From Taishania sp045629585 (GTDB lineage Bacteria > Bacteroidota > Bacteroidia > Flavobacteriales_D > Crocinitomicaceae), in the NCBI GenBank assembly GCA_045629585.1, contig JAZQRM010000048.1:1-64000 (forward strand): DNA of 64,000 bases, written 5' to 3'. The position numbers were made by a program, and so were the translations under genes. The notes beneath the pieces are model-generated. The model did no database searches. It worked only from the letters and a program-made list of their open reading frames with translations, and was not told the origin of the DNA. Within the stretch, counting starts at the first letter, position 1. Each line of letters starts with the position of its first letter. Positions 15,967 through 25,410 of the stretch are shown in pieces.

Positions 15967-18771
15967 ATGAAATCTTTTTTAAACTTTGTTTTCTTTTTCA
16001 CTTGTACTACGTTCATTTTTGCTCAAAGTGCAACAGTAAAAGGATCCGTTTTTGACATCGAAGCTAAGGAGCCAGCAGCTGGTGCTTTGGTGACTTTCTC
16101 AAAAGAATTTAGGGCGAAAGCTGACGTAGATGGTGAATATGTTATCGAAGGTTTACCGTATGGTAAATATAGAGTAATGATCACAATGGCTACATTTGAT
16201 ACTGTATATACAACAGTAGAGGTGAATCAACCATCTGTAAAAGCAGATTTTCAAATTGGTAACACAAAAATATTGGAAGAGACTATTGTTACAGCAAACT
16301 TAGTGCAAGATCGTAAAACACCGGTGGCTGTTACAAATGTTGGTAAAAAGGAAATTACAGAGGAATTGGGGTCGCAAGATTTACCAATGATCCTAAACTC
16401 TAAGCCTGGAGTTCATGCCACTCAGCAAGGTGGTGGTGATGGTGATGCGCGAATTACAATTCGTGGTTTCGATCAAAGAAATGTAGGGGTGATGATTGAC
16501 GGAGTTCCTGTAAATGATATGGAGAATGGTTGGGTATATTGGTCAAACTGGTTTGGTTTAGATAATATTACACAGCAAATTCAGGTTCAACGTGGACTTG
16601 GAGCAACTAAAATGGCAATGCCATCCGTTGGAGGTATGATGAATATTATCACTGAAAGTCCAATGGGGAAGCAAGAAATCAAGTTTACACAAGAGTATGG
16701 TTCTGGAAACTTCTTTCGTACCTCTTTAGCATATAAATCGGGTACTTTAAAAAACGGATGGGGAGTAATTGCTTCAGCATCTTACAAACAAGGTAACGGT
16801 TGGGTAGATGGATTGATGACACAAGGTGGTTTTTATTATCTTAAAATTCAAAAGATAATAAAAAATCACGTTATTTCTTTAAGCGGATTTGGAGCTCCTC
16901 AACAACACGGTCAACGTAGCTATAATCAGCAGGTTGGTTATTGGGATGCTGCTTATGCTGAAAAATTAGGTATTGATATTTCTTTGGTGAATAATTCAAG
17001 TGCTAATTATGGTCGACGCTATAATCAACACTATGGATATATAACGAACGCTAACGGTGAGCGTGAACAATTAAATGAACGTTTAAACTACTTTCATAAG
17101 CCTCAAATTACATTAAAAGATTTCTGGAAAATAAATAATAAAGTTTCTTGGACAAATATGGCTTATGTTTCTATCGGTCGAGGTGGAGGACAACAAGCGT
17201 ATTCTTCAAGTAACCTGAGTTACACAGCTGATGGAACAATTGATTGGGATGGAATAGTTGCTTCAAATCAAAATACAACAATCTTTGGACAGTCATTTCC
17301 TAATATTGATCCATCGTATTCAAATAATGAAATTAAAGCAAATAATATTTTAGCATCAGCTGTTAATAATCACTTTTGGGTAGGTGCTATTTCTCAAGTC
17401 GATTACAAGATTAATGATGCTTGGAAATTTACAGGTGGATTAGATTACAGATGGTATCAAGGTGAACATTATTATGAAGTACGTAACTTATTAGGAGGAG
17501 ATTATTATGTAGATTTTAATAATCAGAACTCTAATACAAATATGATGCGTGTAGGGGATAAGATTGCTAAAAACCCTTACCATAATCACCGCGATGCTTT
17601 AATGTCTTGGTATGGTGCTTTTACACAAATAGAGTATTCTAAAAAACGATGGTCTTGGTTTGCTAACTTAGCAACAGTAGTAAACAGTTATATCGGATAT
17701 GACTATTTCAAAAAGAAAGAACTTATTGTTGATGGTGGAGCAGAAGGACCTTTTACTTATAACGGAACTAATTATAATGGTGTAGAGGGTATTGATGTTG
17801 AAATCTATGATAACGATCGTTTCTTCATTGGAGCTAATGATGTATTAGTTTATAATGGTCAAGAATTTGATAATAATTCAAAGAGTTTAACATACAATAA
17901 TTCTGGTAAGTATTGGGCTGTTGGAACAACTGTAAAAACAGGTGCTAACTTTAACGTTACCGATAAATCTAATATTTTCATGAATTTAGGGTGGCTAAAT
18001 CGTACTCCTCAATTCTCGAATGTTGTTGATAACAATACAAATTCTCTATTTAAAGAAATTTTAAATGAAAAAATTTATGCCATCGAATTAGGGTATGGAT
18101 TCCGTTCTAAAAAAGTTTCTTTTAATGTAAATGGGTATTATACAATTTGGCAAAACAAGCCATTCCCTTATGGAATTCAAGTGGAAGACCCAAACGACCC
18201 AGGAACCTATGTGCGTGCTAACGTAAATGGCATGGATGCAATACATATGGGGATTGAAGGAGATGTTTCTTGGTATGTTCATCCAAAAGTTACTATCGAA
18301 GGGATGGTTTCTTTAGGAGATTGGAAATGGAATTCAGCTGAAAAAATTGATGTACTAGGAAGTATTTATGAGTTTGACGCTCGTGGAGTTCACGTTGGAG
18401 ATGCTGCTCAAAATGTATTTGCTGCTTCTGTTCGTTGGGCACCTTTCAAAGGCTTTTATTTGAAAGCGAAATATACATACTTTGCAAAGTACTATTCTAA
18501 TTTTGATCCTTTCTCCTTAAGAGGAGAAAATGCAGGTCGTGATTCATGGAAAATACCAAGTTACGGAATGTTAAACATTCACGCAGGTTATGCTTATCGT
18601 ATGAGTAAGTCAACCCTACATATTCGTGCAAATGTATTTAATGCATTGAACACAATGTATATTTCTGATGCTCGTAATAATTATGCAGGTAATGGTTTTG
18701 ACGCCGCATCGTCAACTGTATTTTTGGGTATGGGTGCAAATTTTAACGTTTCTGTTGGAATAGAATTCTAA
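15967..18771 (+). CDS. TonB-dependent receptor with carboxypeptidase-like N-terminal domain
   Basis: Start placed at the ATG at 15967, which begins the signal peptide (MKSFLNFVFFFTCTTFIFAQ); the frame is open further upstream through the terminator. The 934-residue product has a carboxypeptidase-D regulatory-like domain (about 23-105), a plug (about 120-235: ILNSKPGVHATQQ, ITIRGFDQRNVGVMIDGVPVND) and a 22-strand-type barrel ending VSVGIEF. It should import a ligand across the outer membrane using TonB energy. There is no SusD partner. The next genes encode a secreted nuclease and 5'-nucleotidase, so nucleotides, nucleosides or oligonucleotides are the most likely ligands; that is inference. 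Confidence 0.93.
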   Translation: MKSFLNFVFFFTCTTFIFAQSATVKGSVFDIEAKEPAAGALVTFSKEFRAKADVDGEYVIEGLPYGKYRVMITMATFDTVYTTVEVNQPSVKADFQIGNTKILEETIVTANLVQDRKTPVAVTNVGKKEITEELGSQDLPMILNSKPGVHATQQGGGDGDARITIRGFDQRNVGVMIDGVPVNDMENGWVYWSNWFGLDNITQQIQVQRGLGATKMAMPSVGGMMNIITESPMGKQEIKFTQEYGSGNFFRTSLAYKSGTLKNGWGVIASASYKQGNGWVDGLMTQGGFYYLKIQKIIKNHVISLSGFGAPQQHGQRSYNQQVGYWDAAYAEKLGIDISLVNNSSANYGRRYNQHYGYITNANGEREQLNERLNYFHKPQITLKDFWKINNKVSWTNMAYVSIGRGGGQQAYSSSNLSYTADGTIDWDGIVASNQNTTIFGQSFPNIDPSYSNNEIKANNILASAVNNHFWVGAISQVDYKINDAWKFTGGLDYRWYQGEHYYEVRNLLGGDYYVDFNNQNSNTNMMRVGDKIAKNPYHNHRDALMSWYGAFTQIEYSKKRWSWFANLATVVNSYIGYDYFKKKELIVDGGAEGPFTYNGTNYNGVEGIDVEIYDNDRFFIGANDVLVYNGQEFDNNSKSLTYNNSGKYWAVGTTVKTGANFNVTDKSNIFMNLGWLNRTPQFSNVVDNNTNSLFKEILNEKIYAIELGYGFRSKKVSFNVNGYYTIWQNKPFPYGIQVEDPNDPGTYVRANVNGMDAIHMGIEGDVSWYVHPKVTIEGMVSLGDWKWNSAEKIDVLGSIYEFDARGVHVGDAAQNVFAASVRWAPFKGFYLKAKYTYFAKYYSNFDPFSLRGENAGRDSWKIPSYGMLNIHAGYAYRMSKSTLHIRANVFNALNTMYISDARNNYAGNGFDAASSTVFLGMGANFNVSVGIEF

Positions 18772-18781
18772 ATTAAAAAAA

Positions 18782-21106
18782 ATGAAAAAAATATATTCTT
18801 TTATAATTTGTGCATTGGCTGGTTTTTCTGCTTCTGCACAATTACCTACAATTGCTGAGGTTAGAGCAAATGCGTTAGGTACAACTGTTACTGCAACTGG
18901 AGTTGTAAGTACCGGGACAACCTTAGGGACTCATATCATCTATTTTGAAGATGTAACTGCAGGTATAGTAGGTTATGGAAATAACTCTACATTTACTGGA
19001 GTTCGCGTAGGTGACTCTGTTACTGTTACTGGAGCCTTGACGGAATTTCAAAACTTGTTAGAAATAGGGTCTAATACAAATCCTCCTGTTCTTGTGAATC
19101 ATGGAGCGGCTCGTATTGCTGTAACACCTTTAGTTGTACCAATTACGGCAATCAATGAGGCTTTGGAAGGACGTTTAATTCGATTGGATAACGTAAGTTT
19201 TACTGCTACAGGAAACTTTGTTGAGAACACAAATTATGTTTTGCGTAGTAATACAAATCCTAGTCAAACAATACAATTTAGAGCAAATAACATCGTAAAC
19301 ACTCGTGCAATTCCACAAGGTCCACTTACTGTTATAGCAGTGGTATCTCAATATGGAGCAGATTATCAACTTATTGTTCGTTATAGTACAGATTTACAAA
19401 CATATGTAGCACCTGAGCGTGAGATCGATGTCGTATTTAACGGTATTCAGTCTTTGACAGGTACGACAAGATACCTTGGAGGTGAGTTAACGTTTCCTGT
19501 CGTTATTTCTAATTCAGGAACGCAAAGCTTAACGGTTTCTAATATTCAGTTTACAGGTGCAAATGCGAGTGAATTTATTGTGGATAGAACAAATTTCACT
19601 GTAGCTGGAACTTCTTCTCAAACAGTTCAAGTTACGTATGCACCTACAGTAAATGGATCACATTTTGCAACAATGATTATTAGTAATGACGATGCAGATG
19701 AAGCTAACTATTCGATTAATATTATTGCTGGTGGTAGCGACGGGTTTATGAGTGAACCAACTCAATCGGTTACTAATTTAAACTTCACTAATGTTAAAGC
19801 CTATACTATAGCAGGTTCATTTAATGCGGTTGCTGATGCGACTTCTTATATCGTTTTATGGAATGAAGGAACTGAACCTATTTCAGCTACTTTACAAGAT
19901 GGTGTTAGTTATTTGAGAGGAGATGTTGTAGGCAATGCAAAAGTTGCTTATGTTGGTACTTCAAACGGTTTTGCACCTCGTGGGATACGCGCTAATAAAA
20001 CTTATAATTTCGCAGTATATCCATTTAATGGTCAAGGTGGATCCGAAAATTATTTAACAACTTCTCCTGCAACGGGAACTATTTCTTCTACTGGTTCTGC
20101 AGCAGGGAATTACTATCAAAATATTTCAACTGAAGCATCTTCTTTTGTTTCTGATTTAACAAACTTAATTTCTGATAGAGATGTAATTACTTATTTTAAT
20201 TACCGTCAAACATTTATGAATGAGTTTGATTTAGTAGATGCTCCAGGTAACAAATCTATGGTTGAATGTCGTTACTCTGGATATACTTCCGAGTTTGAAG
20301 GAAGCTTTGATTGGACTGCACAAGATTTTTCTCGCGAGCACGTTTTTGCGCATTCTTGGATGCCAGGTTATCCTTATAACGGAACTAATACAGAGGCAAT
20401 TCCGTATAATGATCAACACAATTTGTTCCCTACGAAGTATTTAAATGTGAATAATACACGATCTAATTTCCCATTTGGTGAAGTTGTTACAGCTGGTCAA
20501 TCATTTATGGGAGCTAAAAGAGGTGTTAACGCCAATGGTGATACGGTTTTCGAACCTAAGGATGATGTTAAAGGAGACGTAGCTAGAGCATTGTTCTATC
20601 AAGCGGTAGCTTATAACAATTATGATGGAAGTGGTACATGGGGAATTCCTGATTTTATTAGTTTTATTATTCCTTATGGGCAAGATGTTAATTTATTGAT
20701 GGATTGGCATAATAATGATTTACCAGATTCATACGAAATAGCTCGTCACGAATATGTAGCTAGCATCCAAAATAACCGTAATCCTTTCATTGATAATCCA
20801 GAATGGGCTTGTTTAGTTAATTTCCGTACTTTAGAGAAACAAGCGTGTAATTTAAATGCAGCTGAAATCGCTTTACAAAACATTATCGTTTTCCCGAACC
20901 CTTCAAAAGAGATCGTTACTGTTTTCGCTCCAGATAATTCTGTAGTAGGATATGAAGTAATAGACGTGCAAGGTCGTTCGATTTTGAATGAGTCTACAAC
21001 TGAAACGATGATTTCATTTGATGTGACTGGTTTTACAGTAGGAACTTATTTAGTGAAGGTATTTACTAATAATGGAACTGCAGTGAAAAAATTGATTGTA
21101 GAGTAA
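18782..21106 (+). CDS. Secreted endonuclease I (His-Me finger) with OB-like, anchor-D-like and T9SS domains
   Basis: A 774-residue multidomain nuclease. In order: signal peptide (1-20, ending SASAQ); an OB-like beta domain (about 21-205, GVRVGDSVTVTGALTEF); an immunoglobulin-like 'choice-of-anchor D' domain (about 225-320, YLGGELTFPVVISNSG); a further beta domain; and the endonuclease I catalytic domain (about 450-690). Its His-Me finger is visible as REHVFAHSW (about 518-526) and DQHNLFP (about 544-550). A sorting domain closes the chain (IIVFPNPSKE ... FTVGTYLV). EndA/NucM-type enzymes cut DNA, often RNA too, to oligonucleotides without base specificity. Ten bases follow the receptor gene, and its stop shares a base with the next start. 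Confidence 0.92.
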   Translation: MKKIYSFIICALAGFSASAQLPTIAEVRANALGTTVTATGVVSTGTTLGTHIIYFEDVTAGIVGYGNNSTFTGVRVGDSVTVTGALTEFQNLLEIGSNTNPPVLVNHGAARIAVTPLVVPITAINEALEGRLIRLDNVSFTATGNFVENTNYVLRSNTNPSQTIQFRANNIVNTRAIPQGPLTVIAVVSQYGADYQLIVRYSTDLQTYVAPEREIDVVFNGIQSLTGTTRYLGGELTFPVVISNSGTQSLTVSNIQFTGANASEFIVDRTNFTVAGTSSQTVQVTYAPTVNGSHFATMIISNDDADEANYSINIIAGGSDGFMSEPTQSVTNLNFTNVKAYTIAGSFNAVADATSYIVLWNEGTEPISATLQDGVSYLRGDVVGNAKVAYVGTSNGFAPRGIRANKTYNFAVYPFNGQGGSENYLTTSPATGTISSTGSAAGNYYQNISTEASSFVSDLTNLISDRDVITYFNYRQTFMNEFDLVDAPGNKSMVECRYSGYTSEFEGSFDWTAQDFSREHVFAHSWMPGYPYNGTNTEAIPYNDQHNLFPTKYLNVNNTRSNFPFGEVVTAGQSFMGAKRGVNANGDTVFEPKDDVKGDVARALFYQAVAYNNYDGSGTWGIPDFISFIIPYGQDVNLLMDWHNNDLPDSYEIARHEYVASIQNNRNPFIDNPEWACLVNFRTLEKQACNLNAAEIALQNIIVFPNPSKEIVTVFAPDNSVVGYEVIDVQGRSILNESTTETMISFDVTGFTVGTYLVKVFTNNGTAVKKLIVE

Positions 21107-21810
21107 TGTTTCAAAAAATAGTTATAGCAATAATACTAGGAGCAGGTTTAACAGCCTGCTCTTCGTATTTAAAAACTTCTTATAATACTGAAGTTTTTCC
21201 TGTTGAAGCTGAAAAAGTATCTAGTCAGTGGGTGAAGGATTATCTAAAGCCATACAAGGATAGTTTGGATGCTGATATGAATCAAGTCATCGCTTACGCG
21301 GAGACCGATTTTGTTGTGCAACGACCAAGTAGTAATTTAACAAATTGGTTCGCAGATGCTGTTTTTTCTGAAATGACCAAAAACAAGCGTTTTCAAGATC
21401 CTATTTTTTGTCTCTTTAATACGGGTGGAATTAGAGCCAATATTAATAAAGGAGAGGTTACTTTAGGTGATATTTTTAAAGTTATGCCTTTTGATAATCG
21501 GTTAGTATTTGTTCGGCTGCCCAAAACCGTTTTGCCAGAAATTGAAGCTTATTTACGCAAATCAGGTGGTGAACCAATCTCTAATGCTATTCTTACGGAT
21601 AAGGGTCTCGTTATTAATGGCGATTCGGACAGTGATTATATAACGATTATCACCTCAGATTATCTTGCCGCAGGAGGTGATAAGATGACTTTTATGAATA
21701 AACGTGTAGAGTTAACTGAGACAGGAGTGCTTCTTAGAGATGTGTTAATCGAAGCAGCTTCAACACAAGGCCAATTAATAGAAGATACAACCATACGAAT
21801 TCAATTATAA
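21106..21810 (+). CDS. 5'-nucleotidase C-terminal domain lipoprotein
   Basis: A 234-residue lipoprotein (MFQKIVIAIILGAGLTAC, Cys18) that contains only the substrate-binding C-terminal domain of UshA-type 5'-nucleotidases: LTNWFADAVF, FNTGGIRANINKGEVTLGDIF, MPFDNRLV and SDYLAAGGDKM. This domain stacks the nucleobase and supplies half of the active site; it cannot hydrolyse alone. The metallophosphatase half is the next gene, one base away, so the two probably form one enzyme as separate chains, an arrangement common in this phylum. Start shares one base with the nuclease stop. Confidence 0.92.
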   Translation: MFQKIVIAIILGAGLTACSSYLKTSYNTEVFPVEAEKVSSQWVKDYLKPYKDSLDADMNQVIAYAETDFVVQRPSSNLTNWFADAVFSEMTKNKRFQDPIFCLFNTGGIRANINKGEVTLGDIFKVMPFDNRLVFVRLPKTVLPEIEAYLRKSGGEPISNAILTDKGLVINGDSDSDYITIITSDYLAAGGDKMTFMNKRVELTETGVLLRDVLIEAASTQGQLIEDTTIRIQL

Positions 21811-21811
21811 G

Positions 21812-22726
21812 ATGAAAAGAAGTGATTTTTTACGTACCTCTTTTTTAGTTACAGGAAGTGTTTTGTTAGCAAAAAATGGTCTCGGACAACAACAGCAAAA
21901 TGAACCAAAGGGAAGTAAACTTGTGATTCTTCATACGAATGATACGCATTCTAATATCGAAGCCTTTCCTGCGAATCACAATAAATTTCCAAACAGAGGA
22001 GGTGTCGCTCGCAGGTTTTCAATGATTGAAGAGGTCCGTCAACAGAATGAAAATGTCCTTTTATTAGATGCAGGTGATATTTTTCAAGGAACACCTTATT
22101 TCAATAGATATAAAGGAAATTTGGAAATGCGTTTGATGTCAGAAATGGGATATGATGTGGCCACTCTTGGTAATCATGATTTTGATATTGGTATTGATGG
22201 TTTTATGAGCGCATATAAAAATGCAAATTTCCCTTTTGTAAATTGTAATTATGATTTTGGGAATACTGCTATGGCTCAAATAATCAAACCTTATACTATT
22301 ATTAAGAAAGGAAAATTGAAAATCGGAATTCTTGGTGTCGGTATTGAATTAGAAGGTTTGGCGCCTTTACCTTGTTATGATGGAATTCTATTCAGAGATC
22401 CAATTTTATACGCCAATAAATACGCCGCTGAATTGAAAGAAAAAGGTTGCGATTTAATTATATGTCTTTCTCATCTAGGATATGATTATGAAGATAAAAC
22501 GAAGTTTTCGGATATTCGATTAGCTAAAGAATCTTCTGATATTAATATTATTATTGGTGGTCATACCCATACTTTTCTTGAAGAACCAACTCTTGTGGAA
22601 AATAAAATTGGGGAATCTGTTTTAATCAATCAAGTAGGATTTGGGGGATTGAATTTAGGGCGGATAGACGTGAGTTTTGACAAAGGAAGTAAGGCGTTAA
22701 AATCTAAATCTTTAAACGTCAAATAA
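21812..22726 (+). CDS. Metallophosphatase half of a split 5'-nucleotidase
   Basis: A 304-residue calcineurin-like phosphoesterase. Metal-binding motifs are complete: LHTNDTHSN (Asp44, His46), DAGDIFQG, LGNHDFD, CLSHLGYD and GGHTHTF. This is the N-terminal domain of UshA-type 5'-nucleotidases, which remove phosphate from nucleoside monophosphates using two metal ions. The N-terminus (KRSDFLRTSFLVTGSVLLAKNGLG) looks like an export signal with a Lys-Arg pair, possibly Tat-dependent. It pairs with the preceding C-terminal-domain lipoprotein and is the last gene of the locus, closed by the hairpin at 22745. Confidence 0.93.
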   Translation: MKRSDFLRTSFLVTGSVLLAKNGLGQQQQNEPKGSKLVILHTNDTHSNIEAFPANHNKFPNRGGVARRFSMIEEVRQQNENVLLLDAGDIFQGTPYFNRYKGNLEMRLMSEMGYDVATLGNHDFDIGIDGFMSAYKNANFPFVNCNYDFGNTAMAQIIKPYTIIKKGKLKIGILGVGIELEGLAPLPCYDGILFRDPILYANKYAAELKEKGCDLIICLSHLGYDYEDKTKFSDIRLAKESSDINIIIGGHTHTFLEEPTLVENKIGESVLINQVGFGGLNLGRIDVSFDKGSKALKSKSLNVK

Positions 22727-22744
22727 ACTTATTTTCAATATTAT

Positions 22745-22777
22745 AAGGTAGTTACATAAGTAATTGCCTTTTTTTTA
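22745..22777 (+). terminator. Rho-independent terminator
   Basis: An 11-bp stem with two G-T pairs (22745-22755 with 22760-22770), loop of four and T to 22777. It ends the nuclease/5'-nucleotidase block. Confidence 0.8.
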
Positions 22778-22804
22778 TTTTCTTCGTTGTATTATTATAC
22801 TTAT

Positions 22805-23524
22805 ATGAAGAAAACTATCTTATTATTCTCGATAATTTTTTCCTATTGTTCGCTTTCGACTACCACGCTTTTCGGACAGGATGAAATATCCAAAGATATT
22901 GTTTTAGAGGATCCAAGAGAAATACAATATGCGGTTAAATTTGCTCCTGTTCAAATGATGTCCGGACAATTTAATTTTAGTTTTGAAGCAGCGATTCATG
23001 AAAGAGGAGCTTTAGAAGTTTCACTTGGACCTACTTTTGGCGCTGTTGGTTTTGCTCCTTTAGATTTATTTGGAATTACAAATAGTAATATTATTTTAGG
23101 AAATAGTAAACTTGGATTTAACGCAAGTTTAGGTTATCGCTATTATGCGATTAAGTCTCCCAATACCAATTTAGCTGGATTATATTTAAGCCCTGTTATT
23201 AAGTACAATTTGCTTCGTTCCTTCGATGAAGAAGTGTTTGATTCCGAATTTGTTTTTTCTAGAAGATCTTTTTCTAAAGCAAATCTTTTTGTTTTTACTG
23301 TTCAAACAGGTTATCAATTTGTTTTTAAGAGTGGTCTAGTGTTGGATATGTTTGTCGGTACTGGTTTTGGTCATAGAAGTTTTGCTAGTGATCAAGTCAT
23401 GTCTAATTTCGACGGACAGAATACATATGATACGCATTCATTTATACAGAAAAAAGATTTTTATGTTGCTTTTACAACAGGACTTCGGATAGGGTTTGGT
23501 TCTCAATTTAAATCTAAGAAATGA
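22805..23524 (+). CDS. Outer-membrane beta-barrel-like protein, first of a tandem pair
   Basis: Start set at the ATG at 22805 (MKKTILLFSIIFSYCSLSTTTLFGQ signal); an in-frame ATG at 22787 would only put extra residues before the Lys-Lys. The mature 215 residues alternate beta strands (YAVKFAPVQMMSGQFNFSFEAA, LGFNASLGYRYYA, VFTVQTGYQFVFKSGLVLDMFVGTGFGHRSF, FTTGLRIGFGSQF), as in a small barrel of the DUF3575/OmpA-like beta type. No named function. It overlaps the next gene by four bases (ATGA) and shares its pattern, so the two look like a tandem duplication. Confidence 0.75.
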   Translation: MKKTILLFSIIFSYCSLSTTTLFGQDEISKDIVLEDPREIQYAVKFAPVQMMSGQFNFSFEAAIHERGALEVSLGPTFGAVGFAPLDLFGITNSNIILGNSKLGFNASLGYRYYAIKSPNTNLAGLYLSPVIKYNLLRSFDEEVFDSEFVFSRRSFSKANLFVFTVQTGYQFVFKSGLVLDMFVGTGFGHRSFASDQVMSNFDGQNTYDTHSFIQKKDFYVAFTTGLRIGFGSQFKSKK

Positions 23525-24225
23525 TGAAAAAGATAGTTCTATTTATACTTACTGTAGCTTTGTCAAGTTTGGGATTTGGCCAAGAAGTCAATAAGAGGTT
23601 CCAAGATCGTAATTTCGTTGTCAAATTTGGGTTACTACAACCTCTATTTAATGAATTGCCTTTTTCTTTTGAGCATGCGTTTTCTAAGAACATGTCTTAT
23701 GAAGTTACAGCTGGTTTAACGATGTCTCGTAGTGGAAATGGCATCCAAGATAATCCTAATTTTAACGGGGGTAATTTGGGTCCTGCTTTACAAGGGCGTA
23801 AGTTGGGGGTTGTTTTTCAAGCTTCTTTTAGATATTACGTACTGAATAAACTGAATGCACCAAGCGGGTTGTATATTTCACCTGAGATAAAGTTTCGTCA
23901 GTTTCGAAATGATTATCTCGTTTATTCAGAGGTGGGCCAGGAATCTTTTCATGAAACTACTCAAACAAGAGGACTTAATCATCTTATCTTAAGATTTAAT
24001 GTTGGCTATCAGTTTATCATAAAAAATTCTTTTGCTTTAGATTTGTATACAGGTATTGGATTCAATAATAGAAGGGGAACTTTCCCAGATCAAAATTTTA
24101 TAAATGATCCTGATACTAATCTGCTTATTTTGCAATCAGCGGAGAGGGATTTGAATATGGTGATGCCGCACCTAACTTTTGGTGTTCGTGTTGGTGTTGC
24201 TGGAAAATTTAAGAGTCACAAGTAG
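23521..24225 (+). CDS. Outer-membrane beta-barrel-like protein, second of a tandem pair
   Basis: A 234-residue protein with a signal peptide (about 1-20, ending GFGQ) and the same strand order as the preceding gene: FVVKFGLLQPLFNELPFSFEHAF, FRYYVLNKLNAPSGLYISPEIKF, LRFNVGYQFIIKNSFALDLYTGIGFNNRRG, LTFGVRVGVAGKFKS. Residue identity with the neighbour is low but the layout is the same. The ATGA overlap indicates translational coupling. Its end overlaps the convergent glycosyltransferase gene by 10 bases, with no terminator between. Confidence 0.75.
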   Translation: MMKKIVLFILTVALSSLGFGQEVNKRFQDRNFVVKFGLLQPLFNELPFSFEHAFSKNMSYEVTAGLTMSRSGNGIQDNPNFNGGNLGPALQGRKLGVVFQASFRYYVLNKLNAPSGLYISPEIKFRQFRNDYLVYSEVGQESFHETTQTRGLNHLILRFNVGYQFIIKNSFALDLYTGIGFNNRRGTFPDQNFINDPDTNLLILQSAERDLNMVMPHLTFGVRVGVAGKFKSHK

Positions 24226-25196
24226 AAAGCATTTTCACCTATAATATACCCTTTCTGAGCTAATTGTTGCGTTAAGAATGATAGATTTGGTGGATATATG
24301 GAAATTAAGAGAAGGTCGGTGTTTATAGCATCGACCTTTTTAAATTGCTTTAATTCAGAATTTTGTAAAGTCTCTGTATCTTGTACGTAAATTGTTATTA
24401 ATCTATTATTTACTTCTAGTATTTTACTAGCTAATTTCCCTTTGGTACCGAAACCTAATATTCCAATGCTTTCTGTTGGATAGTTCTTATTAAACCAGTC
24501 CAATTTTAATTGAAAGAAAGCCTCTTGTTGGTAATTATCGTTATTTCTGGAGGTCCGTTCCGGATGCTCACGCCAATATAAAGTTGTTTGTGCTAGTGCA
24601 TGTATGTCTAAATTGTTCTTTTTCCAATGGAAGCACATATCATAGTCCTCGGGGTATTTTAATTGTTCGAAAAGCCCAATTTCTTTTGCTACTGAATGAT
24701 GCATCAACCAATTAGGGGAAGCAACAATACATTCTCGATATAGATGATCGTAGTGGTTTTTATTATCTACTAAATCATTCAGCCATTGTTCGTATTTTAG
24801 ATATCCTTCTGATATTTTATTTTCTGAAAAATAAGAAACCTTTCCTGTAATAATGGTTTGTTTTGAACAGATAGATGCTTGGTTAACCATTAATTGCAAA
24901 CGATTAGAAGGCATTAGATCATCTCCATCCATGCGGGTGATAAATTTCCCTTTTGCCAATGAAAAAGCAAGTTGTAAAGCTGGAATTATTCCTATTTCTG
25001 TTGCTTTGTAACATTGAACACGAGTGTCTAATGTAGCATATTCTTGTATCTTTCTCCATGTATCATCGCTAGAATGGTCGTCAATAATAATCCATTCCCA
25101 TTCTTTAAGGGTTTGTTTTTGGATCGAAAGGTGGGTTTCTTCAATCCATTTTGAGACATTTTTTACTGGGGTAATTATAGAAACGAGGGTTTGCAT
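24216..25196 (-). CDS. Family 2 glycosyltransferase
   Basis: Start set at the ATG at 25196 (MQTLVSIITPVKN), where the GT-A fold begins; the longer frame to 25274 adds 26 unlikely residues. The 326-residue protein has the nucleotide-binding start VSIITPVKNVSKWIEE, IIDDHSSDDTW, and the metal-binding DxD as RMDGDD. A C-terminal region (IGILGFGTKGKLASKILEVNN) resembles a small Rossmann-like segment and is uncommon for GT2 enzymes. It has no membrane helices. The donor and acceptor sugars are unknown; O-antigen or exopolysaccharide assembly is possible. No other polysaccharide gene is nearby. Confidence 0.88.
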   Translation of the reverse strand: MQTLVSIITPVKNVSKWIEETHLSIQKQTLKEWEWIIIDDHSSDDTWRKIQEYATLDTRVQCYKATEIGIIPALQLAFSLAKGKFITRMDGDDLMPSNRLQLMVNQASICSKQTIITGKVSYFSENKISEGYLKYEQWLNDLVDNKNHYDHLYRECIVASPNWLMHHSVAKEIGLFEQLKYPEDYDMCFHWKKNNLDIHALAQTTLYWREHPERTSRNNDNYQQEAFFQLKLDWFNKNYPTESIGILGFGTKGKLASKILEVNNRLITIYVQDTETLQNSELKQFKKVDAINTDLLLISIYPPNLSFLTQQLAQKGYIIGENAFYL

Positions 25197-25384
25197 AATT
25201 TCGGTCGTGTTTTTTAGTACAAAAATGTGATTTTTATAGAGACAATAGGTTTTTTGTTTATTGTATATTATCATATGGTTAAAAGTTGTTTTTCAATATA
25301 AGGGAAAGTGTAAGGAAGGACCGTATATCCTTTTTTATGGTAAGTTGTTTTGGCATGTAAATAGTCTAAGTGGCAATTTATCTT

Positions 25385-25392
25385 TATCTTTG
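25385..25392 (+). promoter_or_regulatory. Candidate -7 box before plsC
   Basis: TATCTTTG matches TAnnTTTG exactly, 18 bases before the start codon at 25411. A -33 TTG at proper spacing is not evident. Confidence 0.5.
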
Positions 25393-25410
25393 AATATAAA
25401 GTTTGATTAA

